Source of the DNA: Telluria aromaticivorans
Lineage (GTDB): Bacteria > Pseudomonadota > Gammaproteobacteria > Burkholderiales > Burkholderiaceae_D
DNA: 64,000 nt
Assembly: GCF_013003915.1 (NCBI RefSeq)
Contig: NZ_JABAIV010000006.1
Span: forward strand, 220,812 to 284,811
Reading direction: 5' to 3'
Shown here: piece by piece, positions 1 to 9,879 of the stretch
Position numbering within the stretch: the stretch's first letter is position 1
How the letters are laid out: every line of letters begins with the position of its first letter
Translations under genes and position numbers: made by a program
The notes under the pieces: model-generated
Database searches by the model: none
The model's input: only the letters and a program-made list of their open reading frames with translations
What the model was told of the DNA's origin: nothing

Positions 1-900
1 GGACAAGGTCATGGTGGCACGCACGCCCATATTGCGAAGATAGGACAGGTGCACCGGGGACAGCCCGCGCAACATGCAGTGGCTTTGATCGAGCGATGCG
101 CCATTGGGAAGCAGCGGGGGAACCAGCGCATCCATCGGCGCTTCGACATCCGCCAGCACGCGCAATTTGTTGCTCAGGTAGAGCGTGCGCGCCTGGCTGG
201 GAATGTCCGAAGCGGGAAAGCGCAATCCCAGGTATTTTTGCTCGTAATCGCCGGACGTGTGCTCGGCCACGACTTCGCCGCAGCCATCGGCCATGAAACG
301 GTAGATCATCACACGGTCGAAAGCGCTGACTTCCTGGATGACCTTCACGCACACCCGAAAAAATGCATCGAGCCCCTCCGCGCGGCGCAAACGGGCAATG
401 ATGTCCGCGAAATCGGCGAATATATGGTGTTGCCGCCGCAACTCATCCGGACAGGCGTGCACGGGCAGCCATTCGATCACCGCCACCGCTCCACACCGGT
501 GGGCCAGGCATTCCCATTCCAGGCCGGCAGGCTGCGCCGGCGCCTGCGCCTGGGCCTGCGCCTGCGCCTGCGCCTGCAGGGCGGAAGTCTGCCCGAAGCG
601 GGGACGCCAGGGCAAGGCCACCGGATGCGCTGTGGGGAGCGTGTCGATATCGAGCGGATCACTCCCGTCCACGGCAGCGACGACATCGGCAAGCGGCCTG
701 GAGACCAGCGCGGCGGCATCCTGCAAGCCCGGCCAGTGATGAACGACCCCTGCGGATACCTGGACAATGCAGCGGCTGGAGATGTCCACGACCATGAGGA
801 AACCGTAGGACTGGACGGTGCCCAGGAGGTGAATGGGCTCCTGGGCACAGGACTTCTCCAGTTCTACTGGAATGGTGTCGTCATGCACACCCGGGCTCAT
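1..900 (-). CDS. Bacteriophytochrome, N-terminal part (cut by window edge)
   Basis: Red/far-red light sensor. The reading frame is open from ATG at 900 to the left edge (300 residues) and would continue into a PHY domain and an output module. Residues about 1-110 are the PAS domain and include Cys18, in the position of the biliverdin-attaching Cys, followed by EPIHLLGTVQSYG; the usual His of the IQPHG motif is Tyr here. Residues about 150-300 are the chromophore-binding GAF domain, with PASDIP (Asp about 232) and SPVHLSYLRNMGV (His about 284), the two residues that hold the pyrrole water network. A Gln-Ala dipeptide run lies in the PAS-GAF linker. The start is supported by an upstream GAGGTTGGAG. 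The output type cannot be seen from this window. Confidence 0.93.
   Translation of the reverse strand, partial: MSPGVHDDTIPVELEKSCAQEPIHLLGTVQSYGFLMVVDISSRCIVQVSAGVVHHWPGLQDAAALVSRPLADVVAAVDGSDPLDIDTLPTAHPVALPWRPRFGQTSALQAQAQAQAQAQAPAQPAGLEWECLAHRCGAVAVIEWLPVHACPDELRRQHHIFADFADIIARLRRAEGLDAFFRVCVKVIQEVSAFDRVMIYRFMADGCGEVVAEHTSGDYEQKYLGLRFPASDIPSQARTLYLSNKLRVLADVEAPMDALVPPLLPNGASLDQSHCMLRGLSPVHLSYLRNMGVRATMTLS
541..582. repeat. In-frame hexanucleotide repeat coding a Gln-Ala run in the phytochrome linker
   Basis: About six near-identical CAGGCG units encode alternating Gln and Ala in the linker between the PAS and GAF domains of the phytochrome. The 6-nt period keeps frame, so slippage would change linker length by two residues at a time. 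Confidence 0.8.
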
Positions 901-996
901 GCTCTCCAACCTCTTTCATGCACGCATTGGCCTGCCTGCAAGCCAGGTGTCGAAAATGAAGGTGTTCAGAATGCGAACAACGAAGAGTGAGACATG

Positions 997-1025
997 GCAC
1001 AGGGCCGTTGGTTCCGGCCCTGTGC
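997..1025. terminator. Strong hairpin downstream of the M28 peptidase gene
   Basis: An 11-bp perfect stem (GCACAGGGCCG / CGGCCCTGTGC) with a 7-nt loop lies about 30 nt past the peptidase stop codon and before the phytochrome gene. It has no U-tract, so termination is inferred from position and stem strength. Confidence 0.5.
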
Positions 1026-1054
1026 AAACGGCTGGCTACGCGAGATGCTGGAGC

Positions 1055-2704
<1,650 letters not shown>

Positions 2705-2955
2705 TCCGGATCTCCATTGTGTGAACTTGGCAGGAATCCACATTAGCATAGGTCGCGATGCCCGGGCCACAGCTGGTGTGCCCTTCGGGCAGCCAGCTTG
2801 CGTGGGCGGCGCAGTTGCCGTCTTCGCAGCACCGTGCCGGCCATGCCGAAACCCGCCCTGTGGTCCTTGTTGTCGTCCAATCGAACGCGCCACGGTTCTG
2901 CTTGAAGATCCGGCATCCGGCGCATACTGAAAGGCCAACAGCGACGGAGGTCATC

Positions 2956-3405
2956 ATGAACGAACAGCAGAATATCGAGCTGGTCCGGCAAGCCTATGCG
3001 GCCTACGGGCGTGGTGATGTCGAGTATGTGCTCGCATGCATGGCGCCCCAGGTCGACTGGGAAATACCGGCCGTGCCGGGCCTTGCCTTTACCGGCAAGC
3101 GGCAGGGGTGCGAGCAGGTCGCGGAGTATTTCAAGCTGGCGAACGAGAAGCAGGCGATGCGCGAATTCACGCCGAAGGAATTCATTGCCGAGGGCGACAA
3201 GGTGGTCGTGCTGGGCTATGGCGCCTGGACGGCGAAGGACACCGGCCTGGATTTCGAGAGCGACTGGGTGCATGTGTTCACGGTCAAGGATGGCCGGATC
3301 GCGGCCTTCCGTGAATTCATGGATGCCCATGTCGCCGTGGAGGCCTTCCAGTGTTATCCGCTCAAGGCCGGGACAGGGGCGGAAGCAGGAACGGCGCCGC
3401 ACTGA
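2956..3405 (+). CDS. SnoaL-like / NTF2-fold protein
   Basis: A 149-residue cytoplasmic alpha+beta barrel of the SnoaL/ketosteroid-isomerase-like fold. The N-terminal helix (ELVRQAYAAYGRGDVEYVL), the PQVDWEIPAVPG strand with conserved Trp, and the C-terminal strands DWVHVFTVKDGRIAAFREFMD are typical of the family. These proteins bind small hydrophobic ligands or act as isomerases and hydrolases, so the substrate cannot be assigned. The start at 2956 follows a good GGAGG; longer in-frame readings upstream have no ribosome site. Convergent with the DUF2945 gene. Confidence 0.85.
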   Translation: MNEQQNIELVRQAYAAYGRGDVEYVLACMAPQVDWEIPAVPGLAFTGKRQGCEQVAEYFKLANEKQAMREFTPKEFIAEGDKVVVLGYGAWTAKDTGLDFESDWVHVFTVKDGRIAAFREFMDAHVAVEAFQCYPLKAGTGAEAGTAPH

Positions 3406-3495
3406 GGCCGCAGGAGGGCATTGGCGCTGCGACAGGAAGGCCCGCGGCGCAGGAAGCACCGCCTTCTGGCGGCGTGCCCCAGCGCTGGCCCGTCT

Positions 3496-3711
3496 TCAGC
3501 CTTGCGCCTTCTTGAGCGCGTCCGGCTTGTGCGCCGCTTCGGCGCCGGTCTTGTCGCTGACGACCAGGTATTCCGGATTGTCCGGCGACGCCGCGACATG
3601 GTGGCCCTTGATGTCGGTGGGCGCGGTGAGCTTTTTCTTGATGGTGCCGTGCACGGTGCCTTGGGATGAATGCCACTGCACCTTGTCGCCGGCCTTGAAT
3701 GCGTCGGTCAT
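3496..3711 (-). CDS. DUF2945 (hypervirulence-associated, TUDOR-like) small protein
   Basis: A 71-residue protein matching the DUF2945 pattern: it opens with FKAGDKVQWHSSQGTVHGTI, a small SH3/Tudor-like barrel start, and has the VVSDKTGAEAAHKP segment seen in the family. Family members are single-domain cytoplasmic proteins, often placed next to stress genes; no biochemical role is established that I can rely on. Single gene, convergent with the SnoaL-like gene. The 186 bp beyond its start show no clear promoter. Confidence 0.85.
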   Translation of the reverse strand: MTDAFKAGDKVQWHSSQGTVHGTIKKKLTAPTDIKGHHVAASPDNPEYLVVSDKTGAEAAHKPDALKKAQG

Positions 3712-3897
3712 GATGGGGTCTCCGATGTCAGCAGCGCGCGCGAAGCATGCAGGCTACGGGCGCGCCGCCAGGGATGGGGCGTATCGGGGCCCTTCGCAGC
3801 AAGAGCCCGCAACGCCATGATTTGACCACACATCCCCATCGCGTCCGGCACGATACGAGACGCCTCCTCCGGCCATGGCAACGCCCCGGGCCGGCCC

Positions 3898-5871
3898 CTA
3901 GTCGAGGACGACGCTGCCAGTGCTCAGCCGGCTACCCCTTGCCGCGGCCGGCGCGCGGCCGTTATCGTAATCGACCACCTCCGCTTTGCTTGCCGGATCG
4001 GTATGCCAGATCTTGAGCCCGAACCGCCCCGCCCCACCCGCGGCGCCCGCGTCCGTTGCCAGCCTGAACCGGTAGCCGCCCCTGCCCTGGATCGTGCCGC
4101 TGCCTTCGAACACGTGCTGTGCCCCCTGCCGGCCCAGCAGCCGGATGCTGTCGCTGCGGAAGTTCCATCCCGGCAGGTCGAACTGCAGCCTGGCCGGCAT
4201 GCCGGCCGCGCGCGCGCCCGCGGTGGATGGCGCGATCAGGATGAAACTCACTGGGCCCGCATGGGAGGGCGAGCGCTTGAGTGCGCCAGGCGGCGACATG
4301 ATGGCGCCGGTGCCCGCCACCGTGCCGCTGGATGGCGCCGCCACCACCACGGTGCGGCTGACGCTCGTGCCGCGTCCGCTGCCATCCGTCACCGTGGCGG
4401 CCACCCGGTAGATGCCGGGCGCGGCGAAACTGTGGCTGGAGCTGGCGCTGCCGCCGCCATTGGCCCCGGCCACCCGGCCCGCCTGCGCGCCACTGCCATC
4501 GCCCCAGGACCAGCTGACGCTGCGCGTGCCGGCCCGGTCTTCGTCCACGAAAGCCACCGTGGCCTGCAGCGGCACACCGGCCCTGGCGACGCCAGGGACC
4601 ACCAGGGGGCCGACCGCGGGACCGCCTGCAAGCTCGCTCTTGTTGCTGGTGCGCGGCTTGAGCAGCACCAGCCCGGCGTTGGAGGTCGCGACGATCGCGC
4701 CGTTGTCATTGATGGCAATGGCGTTGTCCAGCACCAGGCCGGGTGGCGCATTGCGCAGCAGCGTGTTCAGGTCGACCATGCCCCCCTGCGCGGTCCAGGC
4801 AAAGGCGCGCGCCTCGCCCGTCCGGTTCTCGGCCAGGCCGACGATCTGCCCCCTGCCGTTGATACCGAGTGCGAACGAGGTCGCCCCGCCCAGCGTGCCG
4901 AGGCTGCGCATCCCTTCGCTGCGGATCCAGGACATGGCGCGCTGGGTGCCATCGGCCAGGTTGATGATGCCGGCAATCTGCAGGCCCGGGCTCATCGCCG
5001 TGACGAAGGACTCGGTGCCCCCGGAAGTGCCCAGGTCTTTCATCCCGCCTCCCGGCGTCCACAGGAAGGCGTGATACAGGAAGCTGTCGTCGCGGATCAC
5101 GTTGCCGGCAACATGCCCGCCAGCGCCGACGGCGACGCCGATGGAATCCAGGCCTGCCAGGGTATCGATATCGAGCAGCCCACCCGCACGCGTCCAGGCG
5201 AATGCATGCCCGTTCAGGTCCGCGGTGGTGGAGCTTCCGGTGATGAGGCCGGCATCATTGAGTGCTGTGCCGGAGGAAAAGCTCCCGGAACCGGGCGCGA
5301 GGGCCCCAAGGTTTTCCATGCCGCCGGCCGCGCTCCAGCGGAAGGCGCGCGGCGGGAAGTCCGGCACCGCCTCGGAGGTACCGGTCACCACGCCATGCCG
5401 GTTGATCGCCGCAGCCCGCGCATTGCTCGATTCCGGCAGCACGCCGATGTCGCGCATGCCGCCGCCCGCAGTCCAGACGAACGCGTGCTCGCTGCCGCGC
5501 GCCAGGATGGAACCGCCGGTGACCTGTCCCGCCTCGTTGAGGTCGACCGCCAGGGTTTCCGCGCCGCCCAGCGTGCCGATATCCTGCACCGCCTTGCCGT
5601 TATAGAAGAAGCCGCGCGATCCCGCGCCCGGGTTCAGCGAGAACGACACCTGCCCCCTGGCATTGATCTTTGGAAGTGCGCTGAGCGGATCGGCGCCCAG
5701 GTTGACGACACGGTAAGTCGTGGCCGCGGCGGTGATGTTGCCGGCTGCCGGCGCCCGTTGGGCCCTTGCCGCATCGGCTGTGGCGAGCATGAGCGCCAGG
5801 ATCAGGCCCAGGATCGGCAGCCGCCACGCTGCACTGTTACACGATAGAGGAATTCGATGAACGCGTCGCAT
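3898..5871 (-). CDS. Secreted HAF-repeat protein with PKD domain
   Basis: About 657 residues with an N-terminal signal peptide (LPILGLILALMLATADAARA). Residues about 60-370 hold six or seven HAF repeats, each with a core like HAFVWTAGGGMRDIG; this repeat forms a beta-propeller-like extracellular domain. A PKD domain follows (residues about 400-500, with SVSWSWGDGSG and HSFAAPGIYRVAATVTDG), then a C-terminal beta-rich region of unknown type. The start at 5871 gives the shorter leader; an in-frame ATG at 5916 is less likely. Function is probably extracellular or surface adhesion or binding; no catalytic motif is seen. No PEP-CTERM or other anchor at the C-terminus. Confidence 0.85.
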   Translation of the reverse strand: MRRVHRIPLSCNSAAWRLPILGLILALMLATADAARAQRAPAAGNITAAATTYRVVNLGADPLSALPKINARGQVSFSLNPGAGSRGFFYNGKAVQDIGTLGGAETLAVDLNEAGQVTGGSILARGSEHAFVWTAGGGMRDIGVLPESSNARAAAINRHGVVTGTSEAVPDFPPRAFRWSAAGGMENLGALAPGSGSFSSGTALNDAGLITGSSTTADLNGHAFAWTRAGGLLDIDTLAGLDSIGVAVGAGGHVAGNVIRDDSFLYHAFLWTPGGGMKDLGTSGGTESFVTAMSPGLQIAGIINLADGTQRAMSWIRSEGMRSLGTLGGATSFALGINGRGQIVGLAENRTGEARAFAWTAQGGMVDLNTLLRNAPPGLVLDNAIAINDNGAIVATSNAGLVLLKPRTSNKSELAGGPAVGPLVVPGVARAGVPLQATVAFVDEDRAGTRSVSWSWGDGSGAQAGRVAGANGGGSASSSHSFAAPGIYRVAATVTDGSGRGTSVSRTVVVAAPSSGTVAGTGAIMSPPGALKRSPSHAGPVSFILIAPSTAGARAAGMPARLQFDLPGWNFRSDSIRLLGRQGAQHVFEGSGTIQGRGGYRFRLATDAGAAGGAGRFGLKIWHTDPASKAEVVDYDNGRAPAAARGSRLSTGSVVLD

Positions 5872-6110
5872 GATGTCTCTACAGGTAATTGAGGAAGCGG
5901 CCTCGGCAAGTCGCACGTGGGGGCAATGAGGGGCCGGTCAACGATCATGCGCCGCATTGGCGCCGCACGCGTGCACAAATGCGTGCTATCGCGTGCTGCC
6001 ATGTCCTAGATCAATTGTGTTCTTGCGTCAGGACCAGGGAACTCCCCGGCATCCCATGTAACGCTTTGGTGGCGGAATTCTTGTTGCGATGAGTCCATTG
6101 CATACGCCCA

Positions 6111-6138
6111 AAGAAAAAGGCCTGGCATCAGCCAGGCC
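6111..6138 (-). terminator. Rho-independent terminator of the MerR-type gene
   Basis: On the minus strand an 8-bp stem (GGCCTGGC / GCCAGGCC, 4-nt loop) is followed directly by TTTTTCTTT. It lies 30 nt past the stop codon of the gene at 6169-7143. Confidence 0.85.
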
Positions 6139-6168
6139 CTTCACCCCGGGTCTACCCTGCAGGCGTGC

Positions 6169-7143
6169 TTATGCAGCCTTGCCGGGCAGCGGCAGGCCTT
6201 CGGCCAATACCAGCCGTTCCATCGCTGCCTCCAGCACCATGCGCGCACGGCCGGCGGCCAGGCCCAGCTCGTGGTGCAGGCGTGCGTCTTCCTGGTTGCG
6301 CGATGCGCATTGCGCGCTGTAGCGCTCGAAGCTGCCGACCATCATTAGGATATCCGACAGGTGGCGCGGGCATTCGCAGGACAGGCGGTTGCCGGCGGCG
6401 GTAATGGTCGCCAGCATCTCGTCGTCGAAGCGGCGCGGCAAGATCTGGTCGCCGGCCTGTTCGGGTGCCGGCAAGCCCTGCCCCGCGAGCGCCGAGCGGC
6501 ACAGCAGGACCAGCTCGCCGATTTCGGCCGGCACGCGCGCCACCAGGCAACCCAGTTCGCGCAGCGCGCGGATCGTGGCACTGCCGCAAAAGCGGTATAG
6601 CACCACCACTGCAGTGGCACGCGTGAGGTCGCGCGCCGCCGCGATCTGCGGCACCGAATCGTCATTCAGCTCGGAGGCTTCGATCAGCAGCATGTCGAGC
6701 GCCTGCCCGTCCGCGACCGCCGCCACCCCGTCGAGCCGGGCGCAATGGCGCTGCACCTGGACTGCCCGCCCGTCGCGCCCGCTTGCCGCGATGCGGCGCA
6801 CCAGGCTGTCGCCGACCACCAGGGTCCGCATCGGCCCGCTGACGTCGGCCGCGCGCGAGGCGTCCGGCGCGATCATTTCCTCGAGCCGTTCCACCGGCAG
6901 GTCGGTCAGGACACCAATCGGATGGCCCAGGTCGACCAGCTGCTTCAGCAGGCTCAATCGGCGCACCTGCTCGGCCGTGTAGAGCCGTTGCCCATGTGGA
7001 GAACGCTGGGTATCCGACAGCGCGTAGCGTCGCTCCCAGACCCGCAGCGTTTCCACCGGCAGCCCGGCAAGCCTTGCCGCCACTCCGCTGCGGTAAGTCA
7101 CTTGTCGCTGTCCCTCTTGCTTCCCATCCATTTTATCGATCAT
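6169..7143 (-). CDS. MerR-type transcriptional regulator with degenerate B12-binding-like fold
   Basis: A 324-residue DNA-binding regulator. Residues about 15-85 are a winged helix of MerR type: SGVAARLAGLPVETLRVWER, RYALSDTQRSPHGQRLY, then the second helix pair. Residues about 100-220 read like the alpha/beta Rossmann layer of the cobalamin-binding domain of CarH/LitR-type MerR regulators (MRTLVVGDSLVRR; ATAVVVLYRF), but the cobalamin His motif (DxHxxG) is absent, so B12 or light sensing is not supported. The C-terminal 90 residues are helical, with several Cys. The start is at 7143 (or 7131). AT-rich DNA upstream may carry its operator. Single gene with its own terminator. Confidence 0.8.
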   Translation of the reverse strand: MIDKMDGKQEGQRQVTYRSGVAARLAGLPVETLRVWERRYALSDTQRSPHGQRLYTAEQVRRLSLLKQLVDLGHPIGVLTDLPVERLEEMIAPDASRAADVSGPMRTLVVGDSLVRRIAASGRDGRAVQVQRHCARLDGVAAVADGQALDMLLIEASELNDDSVPQIAAARDLTRATAVVVLYRFCGSATIRALRELGCLVARVPAEIGELVLLCRSALAGQGLPAPEQAGDQILPRRFDDEMLATITAAGNRLSCECPRHLSDILMMVGSFERYSAQCASRNQEDARLHHELGLAAGRARMVLEAAMERLVLAEGLPLPGKAA

Positions 7144-7273
7144 ATGACCCGCCGTTGAACCTTTATTTTAGATATATGTCCCGCGACAAACCCGAGACAG
7201 TACGCAGTGTAGCGCAAAAATATGCCGAATATGAGTTCAATGACGCTTCGTGCGCCTGCGATTGAAACGACAA

Positions 7274-7291
7274 CGCCACCCGAAGGTGGCG
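7274..7291 (-). terminator. Hairpin after the DUF2058 gene
   Basis: A 7-bp stem (CGCCACC / GGTGGCG) closed by a CGAA loop lies 27 nt past the stop of the DUF2058 gene. The downstream minus-strand sequence is only moderately T-rich (TTGTCGTTTC). Confidence 0.55.
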
Positions 7292-7317
7292 CGGTGGAAA
7301 CGGCAAGTCGAGGCTGC

Positions 7318-7854
7318 TTACCAGGTGAAGTCGTCCGGGATCTGGTAATCGGCATACGGATCGTCCGCATCGACCTGGTTGGCGGCCTGTTTCACCTGGA
7401 TCACGATGGCCGGGTCGCGCTCGGCGATCTTGGCAGCGATGACCTTCGGCACCAGTTCATAGTTTCCGTTCAGGAACACGATCGCCAGGCGGCCGGCGAC
7501 CAGGTGTTTCTGCACGGTGGCCGAGACGTGGATGCGCTCGACCCTGGTGCCATGGGTGAAGTTGTAGGCGATGTCGCCGGCGCCGCGCGGCTGGCGGTTG
7601 GCCTGCACCAGCTGGGCGATCTGCGCCGCCACGGCCTTTTGCTGGGCAGCAGCATCGCGCTGCGCATTCAGTTCGCGCGCCCGCTCGGCATTCTTGCGCT
7701 GCAGCTCGAGCGCAGCCTCGCGCGACTCGTTCACCGATTCAGTGCCGGTACGGCGCTCGATCTTTTTCTGCTTGGTCTTGTCCTGAGTGACCTTCTGGAC
7801 CTTCTTCTTGTCTACCAGACCTGCTTTCAGCAACTGCTCCGCCAGCGACACCAT
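7318..7854 (-). CDS. DUF2058 domain protein (YaiL-like)
   Basis: A 178-residue nucleoplasm/cytoplasm protein of the DUF2058 family. It opens with SLAEQLLKAGLVDKKKVQK and a Lys-rich segment, then a coiled-coil (about residues 40-85, heavy in Arg, Glu and Ala), then the conserved C-terminal beta domain with YNFTHGTRVERIHVSATVQK and ending YADYQIPDDFTW. The family is widespread in gamma- and betaproteobacteria and its role is unknown. The start at 7854 follows AAGGAG; the in-frame ATG 20 codons upstream lacks one. Divergent from the membrane-protein pair, with 222 bp between them in which I see no firm signal. Confidence 0.9.
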   Translation of the reverse strand: MVSLAEQLLKAGLVDKKKVQKVTQDKTKQKKIERRTGTESVNESREAALELQRKNAERARELNAQRDAAAQQKAVAAQIAQLVQANRQPRGAGDIAYNFTHGTRVERIHVSATVQKHLVAGRLAIVFLNGNYELVPKVIAAKIAERDPAIVIQVKQAANQVDADDPYADYQIPDDFTW

Positions 7855-8076
7855 GGTTCTTGCTCCTTCGAATGCCGGCCCGCACCCTGCCGGCCGCCGT
7901 AAAGCCGCTAGCATAGCAAACCGCGGCGCACCCGCACCGGCAAAGGCACACGGCGAGCTGTTGCGCGTATCAACAGCCTTGCCGCAAAAGCAACGGGATT
8001 GCGCTAATTTACCGATTTCGATTGCACCTCGGCAGAGCCTGGCTCATGCTACTGAGACCTTGTGCAGGAGACAACG

Positions 8077-9879
8077 ATGCTCGCGCTGCGGATACCGGTG
8101 GTCATGTGGCGGTGGCTGATCCTGCTGCTGGTGTGCGGGGTGGGTGGCCTGGTCGCCGCCGAGCTGCGGGTCGGCCTGGGTGAACGCTTTGCTGGCCAGG
8201 AGGGTACGCTGGGGGTAGAGCTGAACGACTGGATGGGTGTGAGCAAGGAAGGCCTCGGCACGCACTGGCTTGCCATCCAGGCGCTGGCACCGGATTCGCC
8301 GCTGGCCGCCGCCGGGGCCCGCACTGGCGACCGCGTGCGCTTCGACCGGCCACTCGACCGCTGGCGCCGTTTCGCCCCCGGGGAAAGCGCCGGCCTTACC
8401 CTCGGAGACGGGCGTGCAATGCGCGTCACCGCGCAGGCAGCGCCGGTCGGGACGGCCCAGCGCGTCGACTATATTGGCCGTGCCGTCATCGCCTTCCCGG
8501 CCCTGCTGTTCGCACTCGCCATCGGCTGGCACCAGCCGGCGCAACGGGCCTACCGCAGCCTGGCCATGATGTTCCTGGCGATGGGCTCGGCCTTCTTCTA
8601 CAGTTTCATGTATGCGGCGCCCGATTCTCCGGCGGCGCTGGGCAAGCTGCTGCAACTGCCGCTGAATTACCTGGCCTGGTATTTCGCTGCCGATTTCGCC
8701 CTCCATTACGCGCCGCGCCATGCCGGCAACCTGCGCTACCGGCTGGTGCGCGCCATGCGCATCTACCGGCCGTTCGCATTCGCCACCGCCGCCTATACCG
8801 CCTGGTTCGCCCTCGGCCACGAAGCGCCCTGGTTGTGGCTACCCGGGCTGGCGACGATCGCCGCCGGCGCGGTCCTGCTGGCCCTCGGCCTGTTCGACGG
8901 CTGGCGCGCGGGCCAGGGCGACATGCGCCAGCGCTACCGCTGGCTGGTACTGGGTCTCCTGTGCGCAGGCCTGCCGCCGCTGCTGACGATGCTGCCATGG
9001 CTGGACTGGGATACCGGCGCCGGCCGCCTCACCGTCCTCGCATATTTCCTCGGCCAGCTGTTGACCTATTGCCTGCTCGCGTATGCGGTGCTGCGCTACC
9101 GCGTCTTCGATTTCTACCTGGCGGTCAGCCGCGTGGTGGTGTTCGGTATCATCAGCACCCTGCTGCTATGCCTGTTCGGCACCTTGCAGCACTGGGTGGC
9201 CCACCACCTCAGCGATGGCCACACCGGATTCGGCTGGCAGGTGCTGGCCGATGCCGCGCCCGCCGTGCTGGTCTTCCTGGTATTTAACCGGCTGCATGCC
9301 CGGGTCGAGCATGCCGTGCGCGCGCTGTTCTTCCGCCACTGGGCGGCCAAGGAACGAGGGCTGCGCGACTGGATGGCCGGCACGGTCCACCTGTGCTCGT
9401 CGACGGCCATGGTCACGGGCCTGGCCGCTGCGCTCGACCGCTACGGCGACGGCGCCGGCGCCGCCGTCTACACAGGATCTGTCCAGGACGGCTTCATGCT
9501 TGCCGCCGCATCGCAGGCGGGCTTCCCGGCGCTGCTCACTCCCAACGATCCGCTTGCCGTGGTGCTGTGCGCCGACCTGTCGCCGGCGCGCCATCGCATG
9601 TCCGACGCGTCCGGCGTGCTGGCGCTCCCGATGTGCCACCGCGGCCAGCTGCACGGGATCGTGCTGCTCGGCGAGAAGCGCAACGGCGAATCATGGCGCC
9701 CCGATGAGATGACGCTGGCCGGGCAGCTCACGGTGCAGGCGGGGCTGGCGCTGCGGGCTCTGCGCGTGGACGAGCTGCAGCAGGAAGTCGATGCACTGGG
9801 CAAGCGTGTCGCACATACCGCCGCGCGCTTGCGCGAGATGGCAGGACGGCGCAGCCTCGGCCCGGCCGGCGCGCCATGA
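8077..9879 (+). CDS. Membrane sensor-like protein: PDZ-like region, multi-span core, GAF-like tail
   Basis: A 600-residue inner-membrane protein I cannot name. An N-terminal anchor (residues 8-30) is followed by a periplasmic PDZ-like region (about 45-130: IQALAPDSPLAAAGARTGD, then RFDRPLDRWRRFAPGE). About seven or eight membrane spans follow (about 135-410), ending with LRYRVFDFYLAVSRVVVFG, a junction common in 7TM sensor kinases. The cytoplasmic tail (about 430-570) resembles a GAF domain (GVLALPMCHRGQLHGIVLLG), then a coiled-coil end. No kinase, cyclase, GGDEF or HD output is present. CAGGAG precedes the ATG. It overlaps the next gene by 4 nt (ATGA). Confidence 0.8.
   Translation: MLALRIPVVMWRWLILLLVCGVGGLVAAELRVGLGERFAGQEGTLGVELNDWMGVSKEGLGTHWLAIQALAPDSPLAAAGARTGDRVRFDRPLDRWRRFAPGESAGLTLGDGRAMRVTAQAAPVGTAQRVDYIGRAVIAFPALLFALAIGWHQPAQRAYRSLAMMFLAMGSAFFYSFMYAAPDSPAALGKLLQLPLNYLAWYFAADFALHYAPRHAGNLRYRLVRAMRIYRPFAFATAAYTAWFALGHEAPWLWLPGLATIAAGAVLLALGLFDGWRAGQGDMRQRYRWLVLGLLCAGLPPLLTMLPWLDWDTGAGRLTVLAYFLGQLLTYCLLAYAVLRYRVFDFYLAVSRVVVFGIISTLLLCLFGTLQHWVAHHLSDGHTGFGWQVLADAAPAVLVFLVFNRLHARVEHAVRALFFRHWAAKERGLRDWMAGTVHLCSSTAMVTGLAAALDRYGDGAGAAVYTGSVQDGFMLAAASQAGFPALLTPNDPLAVVLCADLSPARHRMSDASGVLALPMCHRGQLHGIVLLGEKRNGESWRPDEMTLAGQLTVQAGLALRALRVDELQQEVDALGKRVAHTAARLREMAGRRSLGPAGAP

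Noticed and set aside
3406..3495. Shadow frames covering the gap between the SnoaL-like and DUF2945 genes
   Set aside because: They overlap both genes in other frames and have no ribosome site or family match.
6469..6850. True cobalamin-binding domain in the MerR-type regulator
   Set aside because: The His motif needed for B12 ligation is absent.
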